Shown here: positions 17,073 to 25,635 of the stretch, piece by piece
How positions within the stretch are numbered: the first letter of the stretch is position 1
Layout: every line of letters starts with the position of its first letter
From: Rhodococcoides corynebacterioides NBRC 14404
GTDB taxonomy: Bacteria > Actinomycetota > Actinomycetes > Mycobacteriales > Mycobacteriaceae
Assembly: GCF_001894765.1 (NCBI RefSeq)
Contig: NZ_BCWV01000002.1
Coordinates: 372,001-436,000, forward strand
Length of the DNA stretch: 64,000 bases
Direction of reading: 5' to 3'
Notes under the pieces: model-generated
What the model saw: only the letters and a program-made list of their open reading frames with translations
Databases searched by the model: none
Told to the model about the DNA's origin: nothing
Made by a program: the position numbers and the translations under genes

Positions 17073-17399
17073 ATGACTCCGGACCGAGTGGCGCCCGACG
17101 GCGAGGCCGAGGGAAGCGAGGAGCGCGAACCGCGGGACGACGAACGGACCATGCGCGCCCACGCCGGAGAGGCCATCGCCGACGCGCGGAACTGGCCGGG
17201 GTACTTCCTCATCGCTCTGGGTCTGGGGGCGCTGGGTTCCGCTCTGGTGGCGGCCGGGTACGGCTTCTCGGGGTGGGCGATGATCCTCTTCCCCGCGACC
17301 GTCGTGTTGTGGGCGGCCGGCCTCGCCCTGGTCCTCCTCGAACGCAAACGCGTCAAGAATGCGGAGGGCAAGGACCTGATGGATCAGACAGGTCATTGA
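17073..17399 (+). CDS. Small membrane protein, possibly UsfY-like
   Basis: 108 residues. A charged N-terminus (1-35) precedes two hydrophobic helices (about 43-62 and 67-90) and a basic tail. The AGEAIADARNWPGYFLIALG segment resembles the UsfY family of small mycobacterial membrane proteins, but I am not certain of that. It lies between the divergent GPx gene and the MoxR ATPase, 43 bases upstream of the latter. Confidence 0.6.
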   Translation: MTPDRVAPDGEAEGSEEREPRDDERTMRAHAGEAIADARNWPGYFLIALGLGALGSALVAAGYGFSGWAMILFPATVVLWAAGLALVLLERKRVKNAEGKDLMDQTGH

Positions 17400-17442
17400 G
17401 CGCGGGCGTGCCGGATCGCCGTCCGGCTCGTACGTTGGAGAA

Positions 17443-18828
17443 GTGACCTCGAGCATCGATCGTCCGACCACACTCGGTGAACTCCGCGCGTCGGGCCACG
17501 TCCACAGATCCGTCAAGACCGAACTCCGTGAGAACCTGCTCGCCGCCCTCCGGGACGGGCGCGACGCCTGGCCCGGCATCCTGGGTTTCGAGGACACCGT
17601 CCTCCCCCAACTCGAACGTGCCCTGCTCGCCCAGCACGACGTCGTCCTGCTCGGCGAACGCGGTCAGGGCAAGACCCGACTTCTTCGCACCCTCGTGACC
17701 CTGCTCGACGAGTGGACTCCCGTCATCGACGGATCCGAGCTCGGCGAGCACCCCTACGAGCCGATCACGCCGGCGTCGGTCCGACGCGCCGCCGAACTCG
17801 GCGACGACCTACCCGTTGCCTGGCGCCACCGCAGCGAGCGGTACTCCGAGAAGCTGGCGACGCCGGACACCTCGGTCGCCGACCTCGTCGGTGACGTGGA
17901 CCCCGTCAAGGTGGCCGAGGGCCGCAGCCTCGGCGATCCCGAGACCATCCACTACGGCCTGGTGCCACGCACGCACCGGGGCATCGTCGCCATCAACGAG
18001 CTCCCCGATCTCGCCGAGCGCATCCAGGTGTCGCTGCTGAACGTCATGGAGGAGCGGGACATCCAGATTCGTGGCTACACCGTGCGGCTCCCGCTCGACG
18101 TGCTCCTGGTGGCCAGCGCGAACCCCGAGGACTACACCAACCGCGGCCGCATCATCACTCCGCTCAAGGACCGGTTCGGCGCGGAGATTCGTACGCACTA
18201 CCCGCTGCTGCTCACCGACGAGATCTCCGTGATCGAACAGGAGGCCGACCTGTCCGCCGACGTGCCGCCGCACGTCCTCGAGGTGCTGGCCCGCTTCACC
18301 CGGCTGCTGCGTGAATCGCCCTCGGTGGACCAGCGTTCCGGCGTCTCGGCGCGGTTCGCGGTCGCCGCGGCGGAGACGGTGGGCGCTGCCGCGATCCACC
18401 GCGCCGCGGTGCTGGGCGAGGACGATCCGGTCGCCCGCCCGGTCGACACGACGACGGTCGTCGACGTCCTGCGCGGCAAGGTCGAGTTCGAGTCCGGCGA
18501 GGAGGGCCGCGAGATCGAGGTGCTGACTCACCTGCTGCGTCGCGCCACGGCGGACACGGCGCGAGAGTCGTTGGGCGGCATCGATCTCGGCCCGCTGGTG
18601 AACGCGATCGACCAGGGTGAGCCCGTGGTCACCGGTGCCCGCGTGACCGCGAAGGCGTTGCTCGACGCGCTTCCCGACCTCCCGGTGGTCGACGAGGTCG
18701 CCCAGCGGCTCGGCGCGGCATCGGTGGGGGAGCGGGCGTCCGCCCTCGAATTGGCCCTGGAGGGTCTGTACCTCGCGCGCCGCATCGGCAAGGACACCGC
18801 CGACGACGGGCAGACGGTGTACAGCTGA
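17443..18828 (+). CDS. MoxR/ChlI-type AAA+ ATPase (Rv0958 homologue)
   Basis: 461 residues. Walker A is GERGQGKTRLL (Lys77, Thr78). The Walker-B-like strand GIVAINELPDL (about 180-190) has Asn where Asp is usual. The sensor region is ASANPEDYTNRGRIITPLKDRFG, and a helical lid follows. These ATPases pair with VWA proteins as chaperone-like machines that insert or remove metals or remodel partners; the next gene is such a VWA protein, overlapping by one base. Older annotation as magnesium chelatase is unlikely to be literal because no chlorophyll pathway is present. GTG 17443 has TACGTT six bases upstream. Confidence 0.9.
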   Translation: MTSSIDRPTTLGELRASGHVHRSVKTELRENLLAALRDGRDAWPGILGFEDTVLPQLERALLAQHDVVLLGERGQGKTRLLRTLVTLLDEWTPVIDGSELGEHPYEPITPASVRRAAELGDDLPVAWRHRSERYSEKLATPDTSVADLVGDVDPVKVAEGRSLGDPETIHYGLVPRTHRGIVAINELPDLAERIQVSLLNVMEERDIQIRGYTVRLPLDVLLVASANPEDYTNRGRIITPLKDRFGAEIRTHYPLLLTDEISVIEQEADLSADVPPHVLEVLARFTRLLRESPSVDQRSGVSARFAVAAAETVGAAAIHRAAVLGEDDPVARPVDTTTVVDVLRGKVEFESGEEGREIEVLTHLLRRATADTARESLGGIDLGPLVNAIDQGEPVVTGARVTAKALLDALPDLPVVDEVAQRLGAASVGERASALELALEGLYLARRIGKDTADDGQTVYS

Positions 18829-20813
18829 TGGCACGCTCACCCGACCGGCCGCCTCGGTCGACCCGTTACGGCCCGTACGTCGACGGTCCTGATCCGCTGG
18901 CGCCGCCGGTGGATCTGCGCGAAGCGCTCGAGGCCATCGGCCGAGACGTGCTCGAGGGGTCGTCGCCGAGGCGGGCGCTGCAGGAAATGCTCCGCCGCGG
19001 AACGCGATCGATGCGTGGCCTCGACGACCTCGCGGCGCGCGCGAACCGCAAGCGTCGGGAACTCCTGAAGAACCGCAACCTCGACGGCACCCTCCAGGAG
19101 GTCCGCGAACTGCTCGACAAGGCGGTGCTCGAGGAGCGCAAGGCGTTGGCGAGAGCGCTGGACGACGATGCCCGGTTCGCCGAGATGCAGCTCGCCGAGC
19201 TGCCGCCGTCGACGGCGCAGGCCGTGCAGGAGCTCGCCGAGTACGACTGGCGCAGCTCGGAGGCCCGCGAGAACTACGAGAAGATCAAGGATCTCCTCGG
19301 TCGCGAGGTGCTCGATCAACGCTTCCAGGGCATGAAGCAGGCGCTCGAGGGCGCCACGGAGGAGGACCGCGCCCGGGTGCAGCAGATGCTCTCGGACCTC
19401 AACGATCTGCTCGACGCTCACGCGCGCGGGGAGGACACCGACCAGCAGTTCCGTGATTTCATGGCCGAGCACGGCGAGTTCTTTCCGGAGAACCCGCAGA
19501 GCGTGGACGAGCTGATCGACGCTCTGGCGCAGCGGTCGGCGGCGGCGCAGCGGCTACGCAACTCTCTGTCGGCGGATCAACGCGCCGAGCTCGATGCGTT
19601 GGCGCAGCAGGCATTCGGCAGCCCCGATCTGATGGATCAGTTGGCCCGGCTGGACGCGAATCTGCAGTCCGCCCGGCCCGGTGAGGACTGGGACGGGTCG
19701 CAGAACTTCCGTGGGCAGCAGGGCATGGGGCTCGGCGACGGGACCGGCATGCTGCAGGACATCGCCGAGCTCGAGGATCTGGGAGATCAGCTCTCGCAGC
19801 AGTACAACGGTGCGGCGCTGGACGACATCGACGCCGACGCGCTCCTGCGGCAACTCGGGCCCGAGGCGGCGGCCGATGCGCGCATGTTGGCCGATCTGGA
19901 GAAGGCGTTGCAGCAGGAGGGGTTCCTCGACAAGGGTGCCGACGGCCAGTGGCGCCTGTCCCCGAAAGCCATGCGGCAGTTGGGCCAGGCCGCCCTGCGC
20001 GACGTGGCCGGGTCTCTCGCATCGCGACGTGGCGAGCGCGACACGCGACGGGCGGGTGCGATGGGCGAGCCCACGGGCGCGTCCCGTGCGTGGGAGTTCG
20101 GCGACACCGAGCCCTGGGACGTGGTGCGGACGGTCACCAACGCCGTCCTGAGGACGGCGGCCGAGCCCCGCTCGGAGACGGATGCCGTCGGTGTGCGCCT
20201 GGCGGTGACGGACGTGGAGATCACCGAGACCGAGCAGCGGTCGCAGGCGGCCGTCGCGCTGTTGGTGGACACGTCGTTCTCCATGGTCATGGAGGGACGC
20301 TGGGTGCCGATGAAGCAGACGGCACTGGCCCTGAACCATCTGGTGAGTACCAGATTCCGGGGCGATGCGCTGACGATGATCGGGTTCGGCCGGCACGCGC
20401 AGACGCTGACCCCGTCGGAACTGGCGGGCCTCGACGGCGCCTGGGACCAGGGCACCAATCTGCACCACGCGTTGATGCTCGCGGTGCGCCATCTGCGCCG
20501 GCACCCCAACGCGCAGCCGGTGGTGCTGATCGTCACCGACGGCGAACCGACGGCGCACCTGGAACCGGACGGGCAGGCCGTGTTCGACTACCCGCCCAGC
20601 GCGCGCACCCTCGGCCTGACGGTGCGCGAACTCGACACCGTGGCCCGAATCGGCGCTCAGGTCACCATCTTCCGGCTCGGTGACGATCCCGGACTGGCGC
20701 GCGTCGTGGACCGCATGGCCCACCGCGTGGGCGGCCGGGTGATCGCCCCGGATCTCGACGGTCTGGGTGCCGCGGTGGTCAGCGACTACCTGTCGTCGCG
20801 GAAGCGGCGGTAG
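18828..20813 (+). CDS. VWA-domain protein partnered with the MoxR ATPase (Rv0959 homologue)
   Basis: 661 residues, start ATG 18828 overlapping the ATPase stop (TGATG). Residues 1-400 are charged and helical, with Gln/Leu/Asp-rich coiled segments. The C-terminal VWA domain begins near 470 with AVALLVDTSFSMVMEG, whose DxSxS MIDAS starts at Asp481, followed by TNLHHAL and VTDGEPTAH. It would bind its substrate through a metal ion while the ATPase supplies energy. The client is not apparent from the neighbours. Confidence 0.9.
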   Translation: MARSPDRPPRSTRYGPYVDGPDPLAPPVDLREALEAIGRDVLEGSSPRRALQEMLRRGTRSMRGLDDLAARANRKRRELLKNRNLDGTLQEVRELLDKAVLEERKALARALDDDARFAEMQLAELPPSTAQAVQELAEYDWRSSEARENYEKIKDLLGREVLDQRFQGMKQALEGATEEDRARVQQMLSDLNDLLDAHARGEDTDQQFRDFMAEHGEFFPENPQSVDELIDALAQRSAAAQRLRNSLSADQRAELDALAQQAFGSPDLMDQLARLDANLQSARPGEDWDGSQNFRGQQGMGLGDGTGMLQDIAELEDLGDQLSQQYNGAALDDIDADALLRQLGPEAAADARMLADLEKALQQEGFLDKGADGQWRLSPKAMRQLGQAALRDVAGSLASRRGERDTRRAGAMGEPTGASRAWEFGDTEPWDVVRTVTNAVLRTAAEPRSETDAVGVRLAVTDVEITETEQRSQAAVALLVDTSFSMVMEGRWVPMKQTALALNHLVSTRFRGDALTMIGFGRHAQTLTPSELAGLDGAWDQGTNLHHALMLAVRHLRRHPNAQPVVLIVTDGEPTAHLEPDGQAVFDYPPSARTLGLTVRELDTVARIGAQVTIFRLGDDPGLARVVDRMAHRVGGRVIAPDLDGLGAAVVSDYLSSRKRR

Positions 20814-20814
20814 G

Positions 20815-21273
20815 TCAGGTTCCGTTTCGGACGGTGCGGTCGCCCACCGGGGCGGAGAGGTCGAGCTCCATGGTGCCGACGACGGCGATCATGATGCAGG
20901 CCTTGTCCTGCGCGGACGCGAGGCGACCGGTGCGGACGGTGATCGTCACGTCCTGCTCGGTCTCGGCGACGGTCGCGTCCGCGCCGTAGCACTCGGGAGA
21001 GCCGGTGACGAAGTGGACCGCGATTCGGTTGCCGGACAGGGGCGTCCAGGCCTCGAACGGAGTCGACTGCGCCATCACCAGGTCCGCGTCGGGGCGAAAC
21101 GCGGTGCCGGACCGGTCGATCGGCACCTCGTGCGGCACGGGCGGGGCGCCGGGCACCGGCACCATGTCGGTGGGACTCGCTCCGGGGCCCTCGGGGTCGG
21201 CGGGGTCGGCGGATCCGGAACTGCAGGCGGCGAGCGCGAGGCAGAGCAGCAGTCCGACCGCGAGCGCCTTCAT
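20815..21273 (-). CDS. Putative lipoprotein
   Basis: 152 residues from ATG 21273. The signal peptide MKALAVGLLLCLALAAC ends in the lipobox LAAC, so Cys17 should be lipidated and the protein held on the outer face of the membrane. The mature part is a Pro/Asp-rich linker and a compact domain with two further cysteines (PECYGAD and DKACIM) that could form a disulfide. TACGGT lies exactly seven bases before the ATG, a leaderless promoter. It is convergent with the VWA gene, one base apart. Function unknown. Confidence 0.8.
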   Translation of the reverse strand: MKALAVGLLLCLALAACSSGSADPADPEGPGASPTDMVPVPGAPPVPHEVPIDRSGTAFRPDADLVMAQSTPFEAWTPLSGNRIAVHFVTGSPECYGADATVAETEQDVTITVRTGRLASAQDKACIMIAVVGTMELDLSAPVGDRTVRNGT

Positions 21274-21371
21274 GACCTCCACCGTAGCGCGGCCGCTCGC
21301 GGGCGCGTCCGTGCGAGAGCGCGGCCGCGTGCGGGCGCGCCTTCGTCACAGCGCGGAAGACCTTTCGCGCC

Positions 21372-22310
21372 TCAGGTGAGGAGTGCAGCCACCGCGGCGA
21401 TGAGGGGGATGGCGAGCACGGTGGTGACGAAGCCGGTGTCGCGGGCGAGGACGACGCCGCGGCCGTAGCGGGAGGCGTAGACGAAGACGTTCTGCGCCGT
21501 CGGGAGCGAGGCGATGACGACGACGGCGAAGAGTTGCTCGCCCTCGACTCCCCACACCCACCGCGCCAGGACGTAGGTGAGGACGGGCAGGGCGACGGTC
21601 TTGAGTCCGGCTGCGAGCAGGACGTCGGATCGCGCGGTGTCTCCGTCGCGCTGGAGCACGCGTGCACCGCGCAGGGACATGCCGAACGCGAGGAGAGCTC
21701 CGGGAACGCTGACGGCGCCGAGGAGGGCGAACGGTTCCGCGACCGGCGCGGGCAGGGTGACCCCGGTGACGGCGAGGGCGAGGCCGGCGAGCCCGGCGAG
21801 CACGATGGGATTGGTGAACGGCGCAGCGGCGATCGACAGGGCCGAGGCCCGCCCGGGGGACGTCGTGACGTCGAGAATGCCGAGCGCGACGGGGGAGAGC
21901 ACCATGATCTGGAAGAGCAGCAACGGGGCGACGAAGGACGCGTCGCCGAGCACGAAGACCGCGATGGGGATGCCGAGGTTGGCCGCGTTGACGTAGCACG
22001 CGGAGAGGGCGGCGACCGTGGCCTCGGGGGCTGGGCGTCGCCGCACGAGTGCGACGACGAAGGCGAGCACACCGATCGCCGACGCGCTGGCTGCGGTGAT
22101 GGCCAGGGTGGACGAGAAGACCACCGACAGGTCGGACGTGGACAGGGTGTCGAACAGCAGCGCCGGGGTGGCGACGAAGAAGACGGTGCGGCCGAGGACG
22201 AACTCGCCGTGGGCGCCGAGCACCCCGGTGCGGGCCACGACGTAGCCCACGGCGATCACCACGAAAATGACGGTGAACCCGGCGACTACCCCCGACACGT
22301 CGCCGGCCAC
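21372..22310 (-). CDS. AEC-family (auxin efflux carrier fold) permease
   Basis: 312 residues with ten predicted membrane helices in two inverted halves (FTVIFVVIAVGYVVARTGVLG at the start; GLAGLALAVTGVTLP and LPVLTYVLARWVWG in the second half). Bacterial members export or import organic acids such as malate. GTG 22310 has an AGGAGG-like site four bases upstream. It ends about 100 bases after the leftward ribosomal-protein operon start direction, so it may be read through from the other side of rpsR. The substrate is not predictable. Confidence 0.87.
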   Translation of the reverse strand: MAGDVSGVVAGFTVIFVVIAVGYVVARTGVLGAHGEFVLGRTVFFVATPALLFDTLSTSDLSVVFSSTLAITAASASAIGVLAFVVALVRRRPAPEATVAALSACYVNAANLGIPIAVFVLGDASFVAPLLLFQIMVLSPVALGILDVTTSPGRASALSIAAAPFTNPIVLAGLAGLALAVTGVTLPAPVAEPFALLGAVSVPGALLAFGMSLRGARVLQRDGDTARSDVLLAAGLKTVALPVLTYVLARWVWGVEGEQLFAVVVIASLPTAQNVFVYASRYGRGVVLARDTGFVTTVLAIPLIAAVAALLT

Positions 22311-22330
22311 ACCCTCCTACGTCGTCGGTG

Positions 22331-22585
22331 TCACCGAGTGGTGAACGGCAGCAGCGCCATCTCGCGGGCGTTGCGCACGGCGGTGGCGACCTGCCGCTGC
22401 TGCTGCGGGGTGAGGCCGGTGACGCGGCGGCTACGGATCTTGCCGCGGTCGGAGATGAACTGGCGGAGCAGGTTCACGTCCTTGTAGTCGACCTCGGTGA
22501 TGCCCGCCGCGATGAGCGGGTTCTTCTTGGGCTTGCGGTTCGCCTCGGCGCGGTCCTTCTTGGACGGGCCTCGCTTGACTGCCAT
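22331..22585 (-). CDS. rpsR: Alternative (zinc-independent) ribosomal protein S18
   Basis: 84 residues, full S18 fold: [39 protein letters not shown] is unmistakable. The N-terminus is [20 protein letters not shown], without the paired cysteines of zinc-binding S18. It is the last gene of the leftward Zur arm rpmB-rpmG-rpsN-rpsR. It replaces the zinc form in ribosomes made under zinc starvation. Confidence 0.96.
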   Translation of the reverse strand: MAVKRGPSKKDRAEANRKPKKNPLIAAGITEVDYKDVNLLRQFISDRGKIRSRRVTGLTPQQQRQVATAVRNAREMALLPFTTR

Positions 22586-22626
22586 GTGGTGCTCCTACTT
22601 CCCGGCTCGTGTCGGTGCGTGCGCTG

Positions 22627-22932
22627 TCACCAGCTGCTCTTGTGGACGCCGGGGAGTTCTCCACGGTGTGCCATCTCGCGAACGCGGATGCGGGACAATC
22701 CGAACTGGCGAAGATGCCCGCGAGGGCGTCCGTCCACAGCGTCGCGTCGGCGCAATCGTACCGGACTCGCATCACGCGGCAGACGCTGCAGGGCGGCGAG
22801 GGCGGCGGTGCGGTCCGCGTCCGAGGTGGAGGGGCGCCGGATGGTCTCCTTGAGTTCGCGACGACGCTCGGCCCACCGCTCGACGACGACGCTGCGCTGG
22901 GCGTTGCGGGCGATCTTGGATTTCTTGGCCAT
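22627..22932 (-). CDS. rpsN: Alternative (zinc-independent) ribosomal protein S14
   Basis: 101 residues, the long C-minus form of S14: [24 protein letters not shown] and the C-terminal [31 protein letters not shown]. The CXXC zinc ribbon of short S14 is absent. The start overlaps the rpmG stop by one base. Coregulated with the other C-minus paralogues by the Zur box upstream of rpmB. Confidence 0.96.
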   Translation of the reverse strand: MAKKSKIARNAQRSVVVERWAERRRELKETIRRPSTSDADRTAALAALQRLPRDASPVRLRRRDAVDGRPRGHLRQFGLSRIRVREMAHRGELPGVHKSSW

Positions 22933-23099
22933 CAGCGCTCCTCGCGGAAATCGACGTGCCGACGCACGACGGGGTCGTACTTCTTCAGCACCAACCGATC
23001 GGGGTCGTTGCGTCGGTTCTTGCGGGTGACGTAGGTGTAGCCGGTCCCGGCGGTGGACTTCAGTTTCACGATGGGCCGGATGTCGGTGCTCTTCGCCAT
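22932..23099 (-). CDS. rpmG: Alternative (zinc-independent) ribosomal protein L33
   Basis: 55 residues: [20 protein letters not shown], followed by [23 protein letters not shown]. The CXXC pairs of zinc-binding L33 are replaced by RKN/KKYD. It starts at ATG 23099, one base after the rpmB stop, and ends overlapping rpsN, so the operon is tightly coupled. Confidence 0.96.
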   Translation of the reverse strand: MAKSTDIRPIVKLKSTAGTGYTYVTRKNRRNDPDRLVLKKYDPVVRRHVDFREER

Positions 23100-23100
23100 C

Positions 23101-23337
23101 TCAGACCTTCCGTCCGTCGGCGCGCAGCCGAGCGATCACGGCGTCGATGCCGTCGCGGTCGATGGTCTTGATGCCCTTGGCGGACACGGTGAGGGTGACG
23201 CGGCGGCCGAGGCTGGGGACGAAGTACGTCTTCTTCTGGATGTTGGGGTTCCAGCGTCGTGAGGTGCGGTGGTGCGAATGCGACACCGACTTTCCGAAGC
23301 CGGGTGCGCGTCCGGTGACGTCGCAGTGCGCGGACAT
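23101..23337 (-). CDS. rpmB: Alternative ribosomal protein L28
   Basis: 78 residues: [20 protein letters not shown], then [21 protein letters not shown], the L28 signature. A single Cys remains, so zinc binding is not expected. GGGAGG lies seven bases upstream of the ATG. It is the first gene of the leftward arm; Zur box 1 lies 17-34 bases upstream, between promoter and start. Confidence 0.96.
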   Translation of the reverse strand: MSAHCDVTGRAPGFGKSVSHSHHRTSRRWNPNIQKKTYFVPSLGRRVTLTVSAKGIKTIDRDGIDAVIARLRADGRKV

Positions 23338-23353
23338 GATCGAGCCTCCCTTG

Positions 23354-23371
23354 TCGACAACGATTGTCGTT
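23354..23371. promoter_or_regulatory. Zur box 1, controlling the rpmB arm
   Basis: TCGACAACGATTGTCGTT. Core GACAACGATTGTC is a near-palindrome and the reverse complement of box 2. It lies just downstream of TACAGT (minus strand, 23383-23388), the probable -10 of the leftward transcript, a position that blocks initiation when Zur is zinc-loaded. The pattern fits the mycobacterial Zur motif. Confidence 0.75.
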
Positions 23372-23403
23372 TCGGTCTCTGGACTGTACGCTGAACCGAC
23401 GGT

Positions 23404-23422
23404 AATGACAATCGTTGTCGAA
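23404..23422. promoter_or_regulatory. Zur box 2, controlling the mrf arm
   Basis: AATGACAATCGTTGTCGAA, the inverted copy of box 1 (17 of 18 shared positions when reversed). It ends about ten bases before the mrf ATG. Having one box per arm allows joint derepression of both operons. Confidence 0.75.
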
Positions 23423-23430
23423 AGGATGCC

Positions 23431-24687
23431 ATGACGGTCGATCGCACCCCGCTCGTGCTGGTCTGCGGACCGCGCGGGCCGCTCGAGGCCGTGACCACGT
23501 CCCTCGCCGAGCCCGGCACCGCCGTCGTCCACCACGATCTGAGCGGCGTCGAGGCCGGCGTCGTCACCCGACGCACCACGCGCGTCGACGCCGACGGGGA
23601 CGCCCGCGTGCGCGACGTCGCCCTCGGCGTCGCGGGCTGCTGCGTCGACTGCATGCTGCGCATGGACCTGCTGCCGCTGCTGCGCACGCTCGCCGACGAC
23701 GCCGCGGTGCGCCGCATCGTCGTGCGCCTCGACCCTCTGTTGGAAGCGGAGGCGTTGTGCTGGGCGATCGAGAACACCGTCGTCACGGGCATGGTCGGCC
23801 GGGTGGACGCCCCCGCGGGTCACGACGTCCGGATCGAGGCCGTGATCGGATGCGTCGACGCGGCGTCGTTCCTCGGTGACGCGACCGGCGACGAGCCGAT
23901 GTCGGCGTACGACGACCGCACCGTCGCGCAGGTGACCGTCGGCAACGTCCGGCACGCCGACGTGGTGGTGGTCGCCGACACCGCTCCCGACCGCTGGGCC
24001 GCGGCCCGGCTCACCGCCGTCCTCGACCGACTCGCACCCCGCGCCGCGACTGCCTGGATCCTGCCGAGCGAGACCCCGACGGGCCTGCTCGCGCGGGTGC
24101 CGGCGTGGTCGCGTCGCGGTGCGGTGGACGACGCGCACGCCCCGCTGCTCGACGGCGCCCCGCCGCTCACCGAGGACTGCGGAGTGCAGTTGCTCGAGAT
24201 CGCCGACCGCCGTCCGTTCCATCCGGGCCGACTCCACGAGGCGGTCGACGTCCTGCTCGACGACGTCGTCCACGCCCGCGGCCGACTCTGGGTGGCCACG
24301 CAGCCCGACGCGGTGCTCTGGCTCGAGTCCGCCGGCGGCGGTCTCCGCATCGCCGCCGCCGGGCGGTGGCTCGCAGCGATGGACCCTACCGAGTACGACG
24401 ACGTGTCGGTCGCCCGCCGGGCGATGGCCGCGCTGGGGTGGGACGACGAGTACGGCGACCGCGCCCAATCGCTCGTCGTGCTGCTCGCCGGCGCCGACCC
24501 CGAGCACGTGCATCGCGTCCTCACCGACGCGCTGCTCACCGATGTCGAACTGGCCGATCCGGAGAGTTGGACCACCTGGGACGACCCGTTCGGCCAGTAC
24601 CACGAGGACCCGTGCGAGACAGACGACTCCCGCACGAGCACCACCGAATCCACCCTCCCGCGCAACACCGGAAAGGCACGCGAATGA
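23431..24687 (+). CDS. mrf: CobW-superfamily protein, Mrf-like ribosome hibernation recruitment factor
   Basis: 418 residues of CobW/COG0523 type: nucleotide-binding-like N-domain, then a C-terminal CobW domain (residues about 220-390, [18 protein letters not shown]). In mycobacteria the gene embedded in the C-minus ribosomal operon encodes Mrf, which recruits the hibernation factor Mpy to ribosomes at low zinc. Here Walker A is degenerate: residues 11-21 read [11 protein letters not shown], without the Gly-Lys-Thr/Ser. The CXCC-like metal motif appears as GCCVDC (Cys70, Cys71, Cys74). GTP hydrolysis is therefore doubtful. It heads mrf-rpmE-rpmF. Confidence 0.8.
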   Translation: MTVDRTPLVLVCGPRGPLEAVTTSLAEPGTAVVHHDLSGVEAGVVTRRTTRVDADGDARVRDVALGVAGCCVDCMLRMDLLPLLRTLADDAAVRRIVVRLDPLLEAEALCWAIENTVVTGMVGRVDAPAGHDVRIEAVIGCVDAASFLGDATGDEPMSAYDDRTVAQVTVGNVRHADVVVVADTAPDRWAAARLTAVLDRLAPRAATAWILPSETPTGLLARVPAWSRRGAVDDAHAPLLDGAPPLTEDCGVQLLEIADRRPFHPGRLHEAVDVLLDDVVHARGRLWVATQPDAVLWLESAGGGLRIAAAGRWLAAMDPTEYDDVSVARRAMAALGWDDEYGDRAQSLVVLLAGADPEHVHRVLTDALLTDVELADPESWTTWDDPFGQYHEDPCETDDSRTSTTESTLPRNTGKARE

Positions 24688-24932
24688 AGAACGGCATCCA
24701 CCCCGACTACCACCCGGTGGTCTTCCAGGACTCGGGCACCGGCTCGATGTTCCTCACTCGGTCCACCGTGACCAGCGACCGCACCGTCGAGTACACCGAC
24801 GGCCGCACCTACCCGCTGGTGGTCGTCGACGTCACCAACGAGTCGCACCCGTTCTGGACGGGCGCCGCTCGTGTCATGGACACTCAGGGCCGCGTGGAGA
24901 AGTTCGAGCGGCGCTACGGAAAGCGGCGCTGA
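24684..24932 (+). CDS. rpmE: Ribosomal protein L31 type B (zinc-independent)
   Basis: 82 residues: [20 protein letters not shown] with TRSTV and [25 protein letters not shown]. This is the type B form, lacking the CXXC of zinc-binding L31. The ATG overlaps the mrf stop by four bases. Confidence 0.97.
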   Translation: MKNGIHPDYHPVVFQDSGTGSMFLTRSTVTSDRTVEYTDGRTYPLVVVDVTNESHPFWTGAARVMDTQGRVEKFERRYGKRR

Positions 24933-24935
24933 GCC

Positions 24936-25103
24936 ATGGCCGTTCCGAAGCGGAAGATGTCGCGGTCCAACACCCGCAGCCGACGCGCCCAGTGGAAGGC
25001 GACGCCGCCCGACCTGGTGACCGTGACGGTCGACGGGGTGACCCACCGCGTTCCCCGACGGCTGGTCAAGGCCGTTCGGCTGGGGCTGGTCGATCCGCGG
25101 TGA
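24936..25103 (+). CDS. rpmF: Ribosomal protein L32 (zinc-independent form)
   Basis: 55 residues: [20 protein letters not shown], then [14 protein letters not shown] and a C-terminus in [13 protein letters not shown]. The CXXC pairs that hold zinc in the standard L32 are missing. It starts three bases after rpmE and is the last gene of the right arm. Confidence 0.95.
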   Translation: MAVPKRKMSRSNTRSRRAQWKATPPDLVTVTVDGVTHRVPRRLVKAVRLGLVDPR

Positions 25104-25153
25104 GGCCGGTCGATCCACGCTGACGGCGCCGCGGTGAGGGCTAGCATCGCCGC

Positions 25154-25633
25154 ATGAACGTCGACGTCACCCTGCTGCCCGGGATCGGAGTGCGGAAGGA
25201 CTTCGCGCTGGCCGGTGGTCGGCGCATCGGGGTGATCACCCGCAAGGACGGCACCAACGAGCTGATCGTGTCCAAGCGCGACGATCCGGACACCACGCAG
25301 GCGTCGATCACTCTGAGCAACGAGGAGGCGGCGGCACTGGGCAACCTGCTCGGTGCGCCGCAGCTCGTGGCACAGCTCGGCGAGGAACACCGCGAGCTCC
25401 CCGGCATCCGGACGCGGCAGCTTCCCGTGCAGGAGGGTTCGCGGTTCGACGGCCGGACCCTGGGGGACACGGCGATGCGCACCCGCACGGGGGTGTCGGT
25501 GGTGGCGGTCATGCGGGCCGGGCAGGTGCAGCCGTCGCCCGCTCCGGACTTCACCCTGGTCGCCGGTGACCTGCTGGTGGCCGTCGGCACCACCGACGGG
25601 CTCGATCACGCCGCCAAGATTCTCGGCTGCTGA
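25154..25633 (+). CDS. TrkA-C/KhtT-type regulatory subunit of a cation/proton antiporter
   Basis: 159 residues. The C-terminal part (about 75-155) is a RCK_C/TrkA-C domain: LPVQEGSRFDGRTLGD and FTLVAGDLLVAVGTTDGLDHAAKIL. In Bacillus, KhtT binds c-di-AMP and gates the K+/H+ antiporter KhtU. The antiporter gene follows after two bases, so the pairing is the same. TAGCAT lies six bases before the ATG, a leaderless promoter. Confidence 0.87.
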   Translation: MNVDVTLLPGIGVRKDFALAGGRRIGVITRKDGTNELIVSKRDDPDTTQASITLSNEEAAALGNLLGAPQLVAQLGEEHRELPGIRTRQLPVQEGSRFDGRTLGDTAMRTRTGVSVVAVMRAGQVQPSPAPDFTLVAGDLLVAVGTTDGLDHAAKILGC

Positions 25634-25635
25634 CC

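Noticed and set aside
17443-20813. Magnesium chelatase subunits
   Set aside because: The pair is MoxR-VWA; no tetrapyrrole-metallation genes accompany it, and the Walker-B strand is atypical.
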